Positions 47,401 through 58,139 of a DNA stretch of 64,000 nucleotides are shown here, one piece after another. Position 1 is the stretch's first letter. Every line of letters starts with the position of its first letter. The position numbers and the translations under genes were made by a program. The notes under the pieces were generated by a model that was not told the DNA's origin, did not search any database, and was given only the letters and a program-made list of their open reading frames with translations. Source of the stretch: Purshia tridentata (Eukaryota > Streptophyta > Magnoliopsida > Rosales > Rosaceae). Location: positions 27,508 through 91,507 of the forward strand of contig QANT01004418.1 of the NCBI GenBank assembly GCA_003254885.1. Reading direction: 5' to 3'.

Positions 47401-50400
47401 TAGTTGGATAGAGATAGATATCTAAGTTAACCTGCATCACTTTAACCTACCATTTTAATCTCATAATATTTGATAAACTGGAAGCATAGATAATATGCTG
47501 ACTTTAATATCAGATATGTCAATGTATTTATTTATTTATTTATTCTTTTCTTTTTGCTAGCTTGTGTCATAAACTATTTCCTCTTTGAAATCACTAAATA
47601 GAGTTTACTCAAATGCAGGTATGAAGGCCTTTCAGAAACATTTCTGTCATGTCCCGTTCCAAAGCTCCTGCTGTTAGCTGGAACAGATCGACTGGACAGG
47701 TTCCTTCCATTTAACTTTTTTCCTGATCATGCTGTTTAATCAGATCAGTTTTTCATGACATAATCTTTAGTGAAGTATCTTCTACGTTACCCAAACCCTG
47801 AATGGTCACATGACATAATATTTATGATATGTGTAGTGGTATAGGATTTTTGGTCCCACTTACCTCATAAATATTTGGCACAAGACAAACTAGGAAAGGA
47901 AACTTCCATTAAGGAAGGAAATAATGTGAGTTAAGATTAAAACTTCTGTTTTAGTTGTTTGACAGGCTTCTTGTCCATTGGGTTTGTAGTTTCCTTCTTT
48001 CTTCTATAAAGCTCTGTTCTTATCAAAAAAGAAAAAGAAAAAAAGAAAGAGATATATTAGCAATCCCCTCATCTTTTACCAGCAGGAATAAGTAGAAGAT
48101 AGATATAGGGCATTGAGGTTTGTTGAAACTTGTTTGCAAGTGCTTTTGTAAAATTAGTAAATTACTTAAATGAAACTTGTCAATTTTGCATTTTTTTTTC
48201 TTTAAAGTATAAAAAGTGGAAAACCTTGAAACCCCTGCTGAGATCTCTTCTTTTGGAAGGCTCTACTTGGATTTGAGTATCCAAGCAGACAAGATTTTGA
48301 TATTAATTCCAGTAAGTTCCAGACTTCCAGTGGTTATTTAACATATACAGATGTCTGCAGACAAATGAAGTATAAGTACTGTTTTAGGTTAACCATCCTT
48401 GTCATAACAGTATCACACAAGTACAATGTTATAGTACTGAGAAGTCTGAGATGATCCGCAGTTTGGGAAGATAAACTTCTATTTGTGTTTTGATTGTAAA
48501 TCATAGTCTTTGTCACCTTATTCAGATTTGAGGATATTAATTATGGTGTGTGAAGAGGCCTTATTCAGATTTGAGGACATTAATTATGGTGTGTGAAGAG
48601 GCTATAAATAAGTCAGCCTGCTTGCATTCTTTGTTTTCTGTCAGGAAAAGTCTGTCAGGAAATGGCAACTTGTAATCTTGAGTGCAGGTGTACATGCTTT
48701 GTATTTTTTCTCCATTCCTTTGCATGCTAATGGAATCTTCCCAGTTTTGTAAAATTTTTCACTTGGGCCAAGAAGCATAACTGATATCAGGGAATGATTT
48801 AAGCTTGATGGGGGTGCTTCTGCTTAAAGTAGACTATGTTTGGTATTATTAAGAATCAATGATAGGTTTTAGTAGTTAGCTGGTGTGTTATAGTTACATA
48901 AGCTCTAAGCTTTAATAATTTCTCACATCATTACTGAATTGTGTTCAAATAGCAATCTTATGATTTCAAAAGCATACTTTTGACTGGCAGTAAACAGCAT
49001 CTTGAACGACTGAGTTAAAAACCACAAATTTTTTTTGAGGTTCATATTCTAAGAGTTATCTGCATTGTTTTGTAACAGAACTCTTACAATTGGTCAAATG
49101 CAAGGCAAATTCCAGATGGTTGTTGTCCGACATACTGGGCATGCCATACAAGTATGTGTTCTGTTAATGAGTTTAATCCTATGGAATTTTTTTTTTTTCA
49201 TTTTTATTTGCATAATGGGTAGCAACTTTTGTATCTGAATTTTTGCAGGAAGATGTACCTGATGAATTTGCAACACTAATAATAAATTTTATATCTCGTA
49301 ATCGTATAGGCCCCCATGGAGTTGAGGTTGGTACCCATATCTTGTTATAAATTACATTATATAATATCTGGAAATATTCTGTATTTGTGATATTTTTATT
49401 CAAGGAAGTTCTGTTTCCTTTATGTTCATCCTTTGCCATGTTTCTACAAACAATGTGTGATTTATTGGATGCTCCAAATGGCACAAGTGTATATAGTTTG
49501 TGCTGCTTATATTTGGCCTCCATGTGACCCTGGTCTATGTCTTTGACATGTAAGGTTTCTCTTTATGCTGTTAGAAATCCAAATCCTATAGCATATATAA
49601 ACATAAATCTTGTGTTACTCTATAGCCTGGACTGCTTTATTATTTCTCTTTTAACTCCAATCCAATTCCACGTTTTCAACAATGAGATCTTCAGAGTAGT
49701 TGATATTATTGATTCAAAATCTTGAATAATGAATATGGCTAATTGGTTGGATCTTCCTCAAGAACCTTTGGTATCTCTTGCGAAATCGGTAGTTCTGAAG
49801 AGGTATTTTAAGTTCCTTATGTGTGTGAGAGAGAGAGAGAAACATAACTATCTCTTGTTAAAACTTAAACTAAGTATTAAGATTCATTTGATGTGGAGGT
49901 ATTACACCCACGAATGAACTGAAGCTTGTCACTGGCTTGCACCATTTCCATCTTCTTAGAACTTAATGTTGCATCTTCATGATTTTTTGAATTTTAGATT
50001 CCATGTGTACTTTTACATACAAGCACTCACAGCTTGCTTTTCCATTGTTTGATATGAGACCTTATTCAAGAGGGGGGAGAAGGGGAAAAAAAAGAAGTAA
50101 CTACCCATAGGACCCTGACAACTTACTAAAATACCCGAAAGGACGAGGAATTGGTTTCATAATTTTTTCAATTTTCGTCGAGCGTCCGAACGATATTGTT
50201 TTGGTTTTTTCGGCAGCTGTGATTGTAGTGCAGTTACAGTTAAAAAGTACAATTACAATGATATTTTTGGGTTATTATGGGTGATTTGGGTGTGTTTTAC
50301 CATATTTTAGGAGCTTTATTGGTTTATGATTTGAGATTTATATTTTTTTTAGCATTTGTGTAGTTTGTTTCACAACGTGCACCAGTTTTTATATTTAGCA

Positions 50401-52076
50401 TTCGAACGCCCGATGTTGAATGTGAAATTTGTCCTGAAACTTTTAAAAACCAACCTCTTATCCTTATAAGTAACGGACTTGGGAAAATAGAAAGAAAGGA
50501 AATGGATTTAATGTGAGATGTAAACTAAATTATCATCATCATCCTGACCGAATCATATGCGGTTAGGCTTGTGAATTATCTTCCATTTATTCTCTTACAT
50601 GCAGTATCTCCTAAGAATTTTTTGGAAATAGACAGTACCTAAAAAGGATAATAATATGGAAAAGCAATACCTAAGAATGCATCATTGACAGAGGAAAAGA
50701 GTGGAATATGCCTTCTGAAAAGAATTTTTCTGTGAAGAATGACGGTGTGTATAGTGTCAGACTATCTTAGAATGTGAGTGAAAGGAGGGTAGTTCTGAAT
50801 GAAGAATGCTTCTTGACGTCCTTGGGATAGTAAATCCATGTCTTCATAAAGGTCTGTTAACTGAGCGAATTTAGGATTATCTTAGAATCCGGATAGGAGG
50901 CCCAACACTGGGACAATAGTCCAATTTAATTGAGTTATCTTGTCCTTGTTTGGCCTTCCAAACAAGACCGATTATAACTTCCTGTTATATTCAGTAAAGT
51001 CTTTGTAAATTGTTGGAATAGAAAGATAATTCATCCTTAGGGTTTAGGGTTTACTGGATCTGTTCTTGAAGCTGAATTGTGGGGATTGCTTTTGGGATTA
51101 TAGATGTCTGTTGAGAGAGGTGTTGATAAAGTTCTCATTGAATCAGGTTCTTCTTTGCTTGTGTTGCTTCTAAATGACAATCATACTAATCTGTGCCCTC
51201 TTGAGCATCTGATCAGGGGCTGCAAGTTTTATATGGAGCAGATTGAGTTTGCTGGCTTGAGACATTTATAGTGGGTGCAATATGCGTGCTGAAAGTCTGG
51301 CCAAGATAAGTTTCAATTATGATCTGGGGAGCGCTTTACGTGATAATCCACCCCCTTCTCGTGCTTCAGTTTTTCTGGGTGACTTGGTCTAACTAGGCTG
51401 AGAGCTATGGTCTAGTTTCCATATCAACCAAAAAGAGAAGAAAATATTCATCCTTTTATTGACTTGAAAAAAGAAAATGCTTGCTTCTGCTCTTAACTAA
51501 ATACTCAAGGTTGAGGTTTAAGCTGCTCCGGCACTGGCATGGAAATACTTCTATCCCCAAATGTTACTTAGGGTTTAACCATCTTCTGAAACAACAAAAG
51601 CATATCATAGGCACAGGACATGTTTGATCAGTTTAATTTCAGTTTCATGGAATAGTGGGAGCCATTAAATGGAAGGTGCTACCCTTATATCATTTGTTAC
51701 TTTAAGCTTCAGTTTAGGTGAACCAATATGATACTGCAAAGTAGTATCTAATGTTTTATAAACATTTTGTAAGGTTTGATCTTGCCTTCTTTGTATTGCA
51801 CCAACCTTTTCAAATGGTATATACTTGATGAATAAATGTCCCCTTCAGATGTGTAACATTTTTAAAAGTCAAATGTGCATTTTAATGTCATCTAGTGCAT
51901 TTTTACAGGTTATATAATATATATGTTTTTAGGCTTTCACCATGGTACTATAATGTACCATGTCGTTTCAGGTATTAATTTATTGGCCCCTTCTGCCCCC
52001 TTTGACATCCTTGTTTATATAATATACTGTGTTGCAGATTCCGGGACTTCGTCGGCCATCCCAGTCCAAACCTTGA
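41482..52076 (+). CDS. PME1: Protein phosphatase 2A methylesterase 1
   Basis: Thirteen exons: 41482-41606, 41820-41904, 41980-42050, 43104-43218, 43352-43431, 43885-43969, 44070-44150, 46843-46937, 47076-47126, 47619-47699, 49079-49151, 49249-49326 and 52038-52076. All phases agree, giving 352 residues, as expected. It is an alpha/beta hydrolase that removes the methyl ester from the C-terminal leucine of the PP2A catalytic subunit, opposing LCMT1. Visible are the disordered acidic N-terminus, the CLHGGGYSGLSFAL oxyanion region, ALDLRGHG, GHSMGGS with nucleophile Ser159, VVVDVVEGTAM with Asp184, and RHTGHAIQED with His311; these positions match the human triad by spacing. The counterpart is At4g10050 from memory. 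The second exon's acceptor region is tandemly duplicated. Introns 7 and 12, about 2.7 kb each, carry transposon insertions. Confidence 0.95.
41639..41880 (+). repeat. 121-bp tandem duplication over PME1 exon 2 acceptor
   Basis: Two adjacent copies with period 121, each holding AATGTTAAATTTTGGGTCTT, a TTTTTGTAG acceptor and the first 61 or so coding bases of exon 2. The copies differ at only a few positions. The acceptors are at 41698 and 41819. Only the second continues into the rest of exon 2; the first reads through to a stop at the second acceptor. Confidence 0.9.
45811..46725. mobile_element. hAT-like non-autonomous element in PME1 intron 7
   Basis: A 915-base unit with inverted ends: left CTAAGAAGCACTGACAC, right in reverse complement CTAGGAAGCACGGACAC. 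It is flanked by 8-base near-repeats CACAACAC (45803-45810) and CACAGCAC (46726-46733). The sub-terminal parts are rich in CGACAC/GTGTCG words. An internal palindrome lies at about 45994-46041. It has no transposase frame. An 8-base target duplication fits the hAT superfamily. Confidence 0.65.
48516..48602 (+). repeat. 43-bp tandem duplication in PME1 intron 10
   Basis: Two copies of a 43-base unit beginning CCTTATTCAGATTTGAGGA, with one or two differences. Confidence 0.85.
51039..51445 (+). mobile_element. 5'-truncated LINE fragment with RNase H-like remnant in PME1 intron 12
   Basis: Frames read AELWGLLLGL, then an ESGSSLLVLLLND-like segment and a final NMRAESLAKISF stretch, the order of an RNase H (RVT_3-type) domain found at the end of plant non-LTR retroelements and related reverse transcriptase-like genes. 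Stops interrupt it. The fragment is flanked by ATTCATCCTT at 51029-51038 and 51446-51455, a probable 10-base target duplication, and ends in an A-rich tract. Confidence 0.6.
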
Positions 52077-53110
52077 ATCAGATGTTGGGTGAATCAATGG
52101 TGACATTTTACTTCATATTAACAGGGAGAAATCACATTTTTGAATTCTATCTGCATTGTTTCTCTTCGTGTTTGTCGAGAATTGTATGGCAGGAAGGAGT
52201 TGATGAAATGATACTCGTTGCCTGAGTTAATATGTATAGCAGTTAAAATAAATGATGATGTGTGTGTTTTAGAAATAAAGCAATTTTCTTCCTTTGGAAT
52301 ATGAACCAAGGTATTTACATAATTAGCCTGAGCTACATTCTTTTTCCACACTCAAATACTTTGAAAAAAGCAGAATATTAATTGCCCTTTTTAATTTTAT
52401 TTTTTTCACTGCCTCTTCAACTAGGAATAGACAAGTAGTTTTCTCGGTTGAAACCGTTTTTACATGATTGATTTGGAGCTTGAGACAAACACAAATAAAC
52501 TTTGGACTGGCGTTTTTATATTTAATCTTTTGGTTATTTCAAATTGACCTGAACATAGATTATGTAATAGAAGACACAGGCATTTCACGTTTTAATTGGA
52601 GTGATATTGTGTTAGTCGCCATCTTTTGCTACTAAACATTGCATGTTCGAATTGTTGAACCTTTCTTAACTACTTCGCTGTTCTGGTAGATATAAAGAAA
52701 TTGCAAACCCCCCATCCTTTTCTTCATTACATTTATTGCCAATTAATTTGGGTCCAAAAGCATGAATGTTTTTCGTTGAGGTACAAAATAGAGGAGACAA
52801 ATTAGTTTGGGCCCAAAAACTCCGATTGCCAGCATTCGAACTCTAAATGTGAGATTTTACTTTTAAACTTATTTGTGGGATGAGATCAAGGAATGTAATT
52901 TCGATTTCGTTGGAAATTTTAAACTCCGATTGCCAGCATTCGAACTCTAAATGTGGGATTTTACTTTTAAACTTATTTGTGGGATGGGATAGATGGACCT
53001 ACTCCATGTGATTTTTTAATAATTCAAACTATATATTTTTTAGATTTTTATTCATAAATCATCTTTATATAAAATTAAGTAAATTGGAAATTATTTGTCT
53101 TTTATATATA
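52077..53110. other. PME1 3' flank and spacer with tandem duplication
   Basis: The PME1 3' flank reaches about 52300. A 104-base-period duplication covers 52817-52988, its repeated core beginning AACTCCGATTGCCAGCATTC. Sequence at 53010-53110 resembles the element at 53541-53865 and may be half of an older copy. No gene is supported. Confidence 0.5.
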
Positions 53111-53116
53111 TAAATA

Positions 53117-53522
53117 TATGGTAAGGTTCTATTGTAAGATTCTTACAAACTTTTAATTTGTGGGATTCCCTTGTGGGGCTCACACGAGTTGTTTTATATC
53201 GATTTGAACCATTCATTTATTACATCTTCATTGATTGATCATCTTTGTAAAAAATTAGTTAAATCGGAAACTATTTGCCTATCTAACTTTGATCAAACAA
53301 ATGGACGGTTTCCTCGAAAATATTTAGTTCGTTCATTTGTTTGATCAAAGTTAGATAGGCAAATAATTTTCGATTTGGCTAATTTTTTGCAAGGATGATC
53401 AATCAATGAAGATGTAATAAATGAATGGTTTGGATCAATACAAAATAACTCGTGTGGGCCTTACAAGGGGGATTCCACGAATTAGAAGTTTGTGGGAATT
53501 CCACAATAGAGCCTTGCTATCT
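53117..53522. mobile_element. Long foldback element with arms near 190 bases
   Basis: The left arm from GGTAAGGTTCTATTGT to about 53305 is matched in reverse complement by a right arm ending GGGAATTCCACAATAGAGCC. Landmarks occur in both orientations: CATTCATTTATTACATCTTC (left) and its complement (right), and the palindromic pair around GATCAAAGTTAGATAGGC. The central loop is only a few dozen bases. It has no coding capacity and would form a long hairpin if transcribed. Confidence 0.75.
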
Positions 53523-53540
53523 ATGTATGTATATATATAT

Positions 53541-53865
53541 GAAGTTTCTGTTGTATACTTTCTACAAATAATTTATTTGTATATTTTAATCCATAGTCCA
53601 CTCTCATATAATTTGTCCAAATCTGAACTGTTTATATTTTAGACCTCTATTCATAGATCATCATTGTATAAAATTAGCCAAATCGGAAACTATTTGCCTA
53701 TCTAATTTTGATCAAATGAATAGACAAATCAAATGTTTTCGGAGAAACCATTCATAAGTTTAATCAAAAGTTAGATAGGCAAATGATTTTCGATTTGTTT
53801 AATTTTTCACAAGGATAATATATATAAGCTATTTGTATACGGTATACAACAAAGCCTTTCTGTAT
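53541..53865. mobile_element. Second foldback element related to the preceding one
   Basis: It begins GAAGTTTCTGTTGTATAC and ends GTATACAACAAAGCCTTT, with inner arms sharing AGTTAGATAGGCAAATGATTTTCG and its complement, as in the element at 53117-53522, but at lower likeness. It is shorter and more decayed. Confidence 0.55.
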
Positions 53866-53869
53866 ATAT

Positions 53870-54640
53870 ATAATTGAATTATGATTCTATGACAATTACA
53901 TAATTGTGGCTACAAGATAATTACATTTAACTTAATTTGTTTATTAATATTTTGATTGTATTTAAGGTTTAAACTTTAGTCCCTAGACTTTGAGGTAAAA
54001 ATACCAAAATGACTTTTTTACACCCTATAAAAATTTTATGACTTTTCTAGCTTTTTGTCCCAAATGTGGACAAATATGCCCCCACCCCATCCACTAACGT
54101 CCATCTCCACCTCTGTTAAGCTACTCCATTCCGTCAGTATGCCCAAACCGTTGCAGTTAACTTCCACTCTCAACCTGTTACCTCCTCTAACTTTAGTAAC
54201 CTCCCACTATTCCAGTTAACTTCCAAAGCAAATCGTAGCTTGTGTGAGCTTGCGAACACTGTATATGAACCAGACGGGCGAGACAAAGAGATAGCAGCGA
54301 CGAGGAAGACCGACGTTGGCATCAGAGACGAGCGTCCGTGATGTTCCCCGCATCCCGTGCACCAGAGGTCCATTGCCAGCTGAAGGCCACCATACCCAAA
54401 AGTGGTTATGCTGATTTTTGGCAGGAAGGTCAGTTTTTGAACATCATATATGTTGTTGTTGCATTTGAGTTCGAGTTTTGGGTTGGGAGAGTGGATGTTT
54501 TGTGAAGAGTTCACTAGGACTCTCATGGCGAGCTGGGAGCACCGAAAACAAGAAAAACAGGGATTAATGCAATATGCAGAAGGGTAAAGGGTCTTGTCTT
54601 TTGGTGGTGATCATTGTTGGGTTTTTATATTTGGGGATGA
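53870..54640. other. Spacer without recognised gene
   Basis: From 53870 to 54130 the sequence is AT-rich. From 54130 to 54560 it has balanced composition and an open minus-strand frame of 118 codons with no recognised motif; I do not call it a gene. Confidence 0.3.
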
Positions 54641-54664
54641 TTTGTCAAAATAGCATATGAGAAT

Positions 54665-54813
54665 TGATCTAGGTTTGTGGTTTTTCGCCCAGCCCCCCTT
54701 AGGTTGTATTCAAGTTTCATTTGAGGATTGTAGTAGCCTCTCTCACTCTCGGTTTGTGAGTGGGTAGGCTACTGTGTTTGGGCCTTTGGCCTTCCTGTTG
54801 ACCAAAAAAAAAA
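54665..54813 (+). mobile_element. LINE or SINE 3' tail with target duplication
   Basis: A roughly 145-base insertion ending in CCTTCCTGTTGACC plus an A run. It is flanked by AAATAGCATATGAGAAT at 54648-54664 and 54811-54827, an exact duplication of about 17 bases. The GGTAGGCTACTGTGTTTGGG sequence is like plant LINE 3' ends. This is a very short, 5'-truncated target-primed insertion. Confidence 0.75.
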
Positions 54814-55204
54814 TAGCATATGAGAATGAAAATCGTACAAATGTACAATTACGGTTAATGTAGAATCCGGTTTATCTTTTAAGATATAGTATAGGATTAG
54901 AAAGATGAAGAAAGCTAAAACAATTGTGTTGTGAGGAAATTTCCAAATAATCCAATTTTGTCATCTCTCTTGAAGCTGTAGTTTATGTAGTTCTGTTGTT
55001 GGCTTTCAGAACTGTCCTAGTTGTCTCACAGTCATCGACATGATCACATTTGAGGGCATGAGATGCACTTATGCCGACTAATAATGTGCTAGCAAACTAT
55101 GGAATTCTTGTCCCCTCTCTGTGTACACGTTGTCCATTCCCTGTCAACACATTGTCTACTCATTGTCCACCATTGTCTGCACCATGTCTAAAATTTAATG
55201 TTTG

Positions 55205-56010
55205 TCCACATCTTTTCAGGAATATGTCAGGTGGTTTGAAGTACGAGCTGAAGTGCAAGTGCCCTCCACACTCAGCCCAGATTAATAGCCGGTCACTGCT
55301 CACTGAAAGCTTGAGAACCTTAAGGGCCAGGTTCACAGACGATGAAATGGCCAGATTCTAGGGCAGCCCTTTTGGGCACTTCCTTGATGCCGAGGACTGG
55401 CTAAGATTCAGTGCACCACTTGTGCACCGACTGCTGCTTCGATGGGCACAATGTGAAGATGACAAGGGTGGTGGCATGGTGTTTATGCTGTCGAAGTAGC
55501 AACTTATGAGGTTCGGGAAGAGGGAGTTTGCCCTTATAACCGGGCTGCGTTTTGGCGGGGAACCAGAAATACAGTTCAATGAGTACGATGGAGTGGAAGC
55601 GATGGACAACTCTTCCCGGCTAAAGTTGAGGTATTTTCCCCAAAAAAAGAGTGTCAGTCGTAATGAATTGGAGTTGAAGTTTAATATGTGTGAGGACAGC
55701 GAGGACAGATTTCAGCTGGGCCTCCTATATTTTTTTATATTTTGTCCTCTTGGGAAGACAAAAGAGCAACAAGATTGACCTCCGGTTCCTAAAGGTCGCA
55801 GAGAACCTGGAGGAGTTTTATAATTTTCCTTGGGGCATCGTGTCATATGCTGAGACGATGGACTCATTTCGTGATCTGAATCTCCAAACACGGTTTGAGA
55901 AGGCTGTGAAGGAAGGGAAATTGTCATCAGAGTATGAACTCACGGGCTTCCCGTTTGCCCACCAGGTAGCTGTTTTTTAATCTTTTTTTCCTGCGTGGTG
56001 TGACCATGTC
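55205..56010 (+). pseudogene. DUF1985-type transposon-associated gene, broken
   Basis: The frame from about 55224 reads into SLRTLRARFTDDEMARF, meets a TAG at 55359, continues in frame as SPFGHFLDAEDWLRFSAP to a second TAG at 55497, then gives MRFGKREFALITGLRFGGEP, the hallmark of plant DUF1985. A frameshift near 55750-55775 is needed to reach ENLEEFYNFPWGIVSYAETM and the following block ending at 55965. DUF1985 accompanies Ulp1-like proteases in plant Mutator-related and other transposons. It is non-functional as it stands. Later exons appear at 56063-56212 and about 56421-56510. Confidence 0.7.
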
Positions 56011-56062
56011 GGATTCTAACAATTCTAAAAATGCTTTCACCCATTGTTGTTTTAACTCCTAG

Positions 56063-56510
56063 GTTTGGGCGTATGAAACTTTTCCCAGCTTCTTGTCCGC
56101 GGCTGCTATGGTAAGGGTTGAACCGGATGCGGTCCCCCACATATTGCGGTGGCGGAACTCTGGAGGCTTGACCATGAAGGACTTGACGAAGAGGTTGCTG
56201 GTATTTGATGAGGTTAGCAATCGCACACTTCTCTCATTCATTCAATATTTGAATTAAAATTAGGGTTTATGGTCTCGTGGTCAATGAAGTGTTGAAAAAC
56301 TTGTTCAAATTAATTCATTTAGTTTATTGAATTAATACAGAAGACACATAAATCAATTTCAAAGTGTAGAATTTCGAGACTAGGCATATCTTTTATTTAA
56401 ATTACTATCTTGAAATGTGCAGGAAGATTTGGACGTGCGGGTGATCGAGCCCTCGCCAACTGAGAAGGCTGCGGCGTACTGGGATGAGAGATGGTATGAG
56501 GCTGAGTAGG
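56063..56510 (+). pseudogene. Continuation of the DUF1985 gene, two exon-like blocks
   Basis: An acceptor CTCCTAG precedes VWAYETFPSFLSAAAMVRVE and PHILRWRNSGGLTMKDLTKR, ending at a GTTAGC donor at 56213. A second block after TGTGCAG near 56422 reads EDLDVRVIEPSPTEKAAAYW and stops at a TAG near 56507. Both continue the DUF1985 protein seen upstream. No catalytic function is expected for this part. Confidence 0.6.
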
Positions 56511-56824
56511 CGGCACGTCATCCTCCCTCCATGCTGCTCAACCCACCCCCCCTCACCAGCCGCGAGACCCCTCAATGGTAAACCACCTTTTCCATAATAC
56601 ACCTGCTTTTTAGACTACTTGTCTCATCACGGGAATTTTGGTAATTGCAGTCTATGCTCAACGTGAGCGTTAACAATGTTGTAACACTTCCTGTTTACAA
56701 GGCCCGTACAAATGGTGTACAGAAAGTCGACAAATGATGGACACCTTACTCTTATTGAAGGACTATACTATCCTTGGGTTGTCCACAACCTGTCTGTACA
56801 CCATATGTAATTTGTGTTTCAACT

Positions 56825-57380
56825 TTATTGTTTATTCTTTGAGCTGACCTTAAGGGTAAATGTCTTTCTCAGGCAGAGATGATGCATGCTATGGTGCAGA
56901 GGTTTGAAAGAGACCTTGCCCAACTCAGGACTGACCTGGTGAAAGAGACAAGGGCCATTGTTAAGGTCGAAATGGAGAAGGTCACCGAGTTAGTGGTGGA
57001 GGTCAAGTGCATATTGGCGCTATCAACCACGCAGTAGGATGTTGAGGGATGTAGTCCTATTGGAGGTTCCTCATTCCAGCCCTCGGCTGAGAGGAATCAA
57101 CTTTATTGTTTATTCTTTGAGCTGACCCTAAGTAAATGTCTTTCTCAGGCAGAGATGATGCATGCTATGGCGTAGAGGTTTGAAAGAGACCTTGCCCAAC
57201 TCAGGACTGACCTGGTGAAAGAGACAAGGGCCATTGTTAAGGCCGAAATGGAGAAGGTCACCGAGTTAGTGGTGGAGGTCAAGCGCATGTTGGCGCCATC
57301 AACCACGCAGCAGAACGTTGAGGGGTGCAGTCCCATTGGCGGTTCCTCATTCCAGCCCTCGCCTGAGAGGAATGAAGATC
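56825..57380 (+). repeat. 276-bp tandem duplication in the transposon gene
   Basis: GGCAGAGATGATGCATGC begins at 56872 and again at 57148, period 276. Each copy spans intron-like sequence (CTTTATTGTTTATTCTTTGA) plus an exon segment reading through CCAACTCAGGACTGACCTGG. The first copy has an extra stop (CAGTAGGATG near 57032) that the second lacks (CAGCAGAACG). Confidence 0.88.
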
Positions 57381-58060
57381 TTCCCCCCCCGGGGTTTGAA
57401 AACGTTGCATCCCCCAACTTGGCAGCAGTTGGGGACAGCGTTGGTAGGCCCTCCACTGGTGATAAGAAGTCAGAGGGGGACGATCATAAGGGGGACGATC
57501 AAGGTGTGGCTGCTGAACAGAGCAGTGATCCCATACTGGAGTGTTCGAATGTAGCGACGTCATTTGTGCCAGTCCCTGATGTTCAAGCAAGTATGGCCAT
57601 TGTGGACAGTGACCAAGTCGCCTTGGCAAACCAGCCGCTGCACAGACAAACACAAACTCATGCAGTGGCTGCCTCTCCATCTACATATAGGCCCGACAAT
57701 TATGTGGACCTTTATCAGCACATGTGCAAGTTGGTGGCGAAGTGGAAGGATGATCCTCCAGCTTCCACTGACCAGCGCAACAAAGAGGGCAGTGTAGAAG
57801 CCGTTGATAGTGTGGACATCATTCCGCCCTCAGAATTCGTTGCTAGAAAGGGTGGTGAGAGCATGGCTGTTGGTGAGGGTCGAGGCCGGAGGTATTAGAG
57901 GCGAGGTGGCAGATTGAAACCCATTTTAACCAATCCACTAGCGAAGAAGCAGAAGAAACAACAGGAGGCAGTCAACTTTGATCCTCTTGGTCATTACCCG
58001 GGCGCGATCATGAACGACCTTCTCAGCTACCTTCAACATTGGGATGAAAACCCCAGGTAT
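57148..58060 (+). pseudogene. Linker region of the Ulp1-type transposon protein
   Basis: An open frame (57215-57898) of 227 codons reads a helical start (KAEMEKVTELVVEVKRML) and a low-complexity acidic/Pro-rich linker, closed by a TAG at 57896. In the same frame a Lys-rich stretch (ILTNPLAKKQKKQQEAVNFD) and DLLSYLQHWDENP follow to a donor near 58055. The layout fits the segment between DUF1985 and Ulp1 domains in such proteins. It is a disrupted continuation rather than a separate gene. Confidence 0.55.
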
Positions 58061-58139
58061 GTGTGTTGTCAAATCCTTTCCCCATGTCAAGTAAGGTTGC
58101 ATATGTATGTTTATACAGTGCCTGGTTGTTGTTTGTCGC

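Noticed and set aside
54170-54526. A 118-codon minus-strand frame
   Set aside because: No family likeness, no exon partners, and surrounded by transposon sequence.
57279-57680. A 133-codon minus-strand frame across the linker
   Set aside because: It is antisense to the transposon gene linker and has no likeness to known domains.
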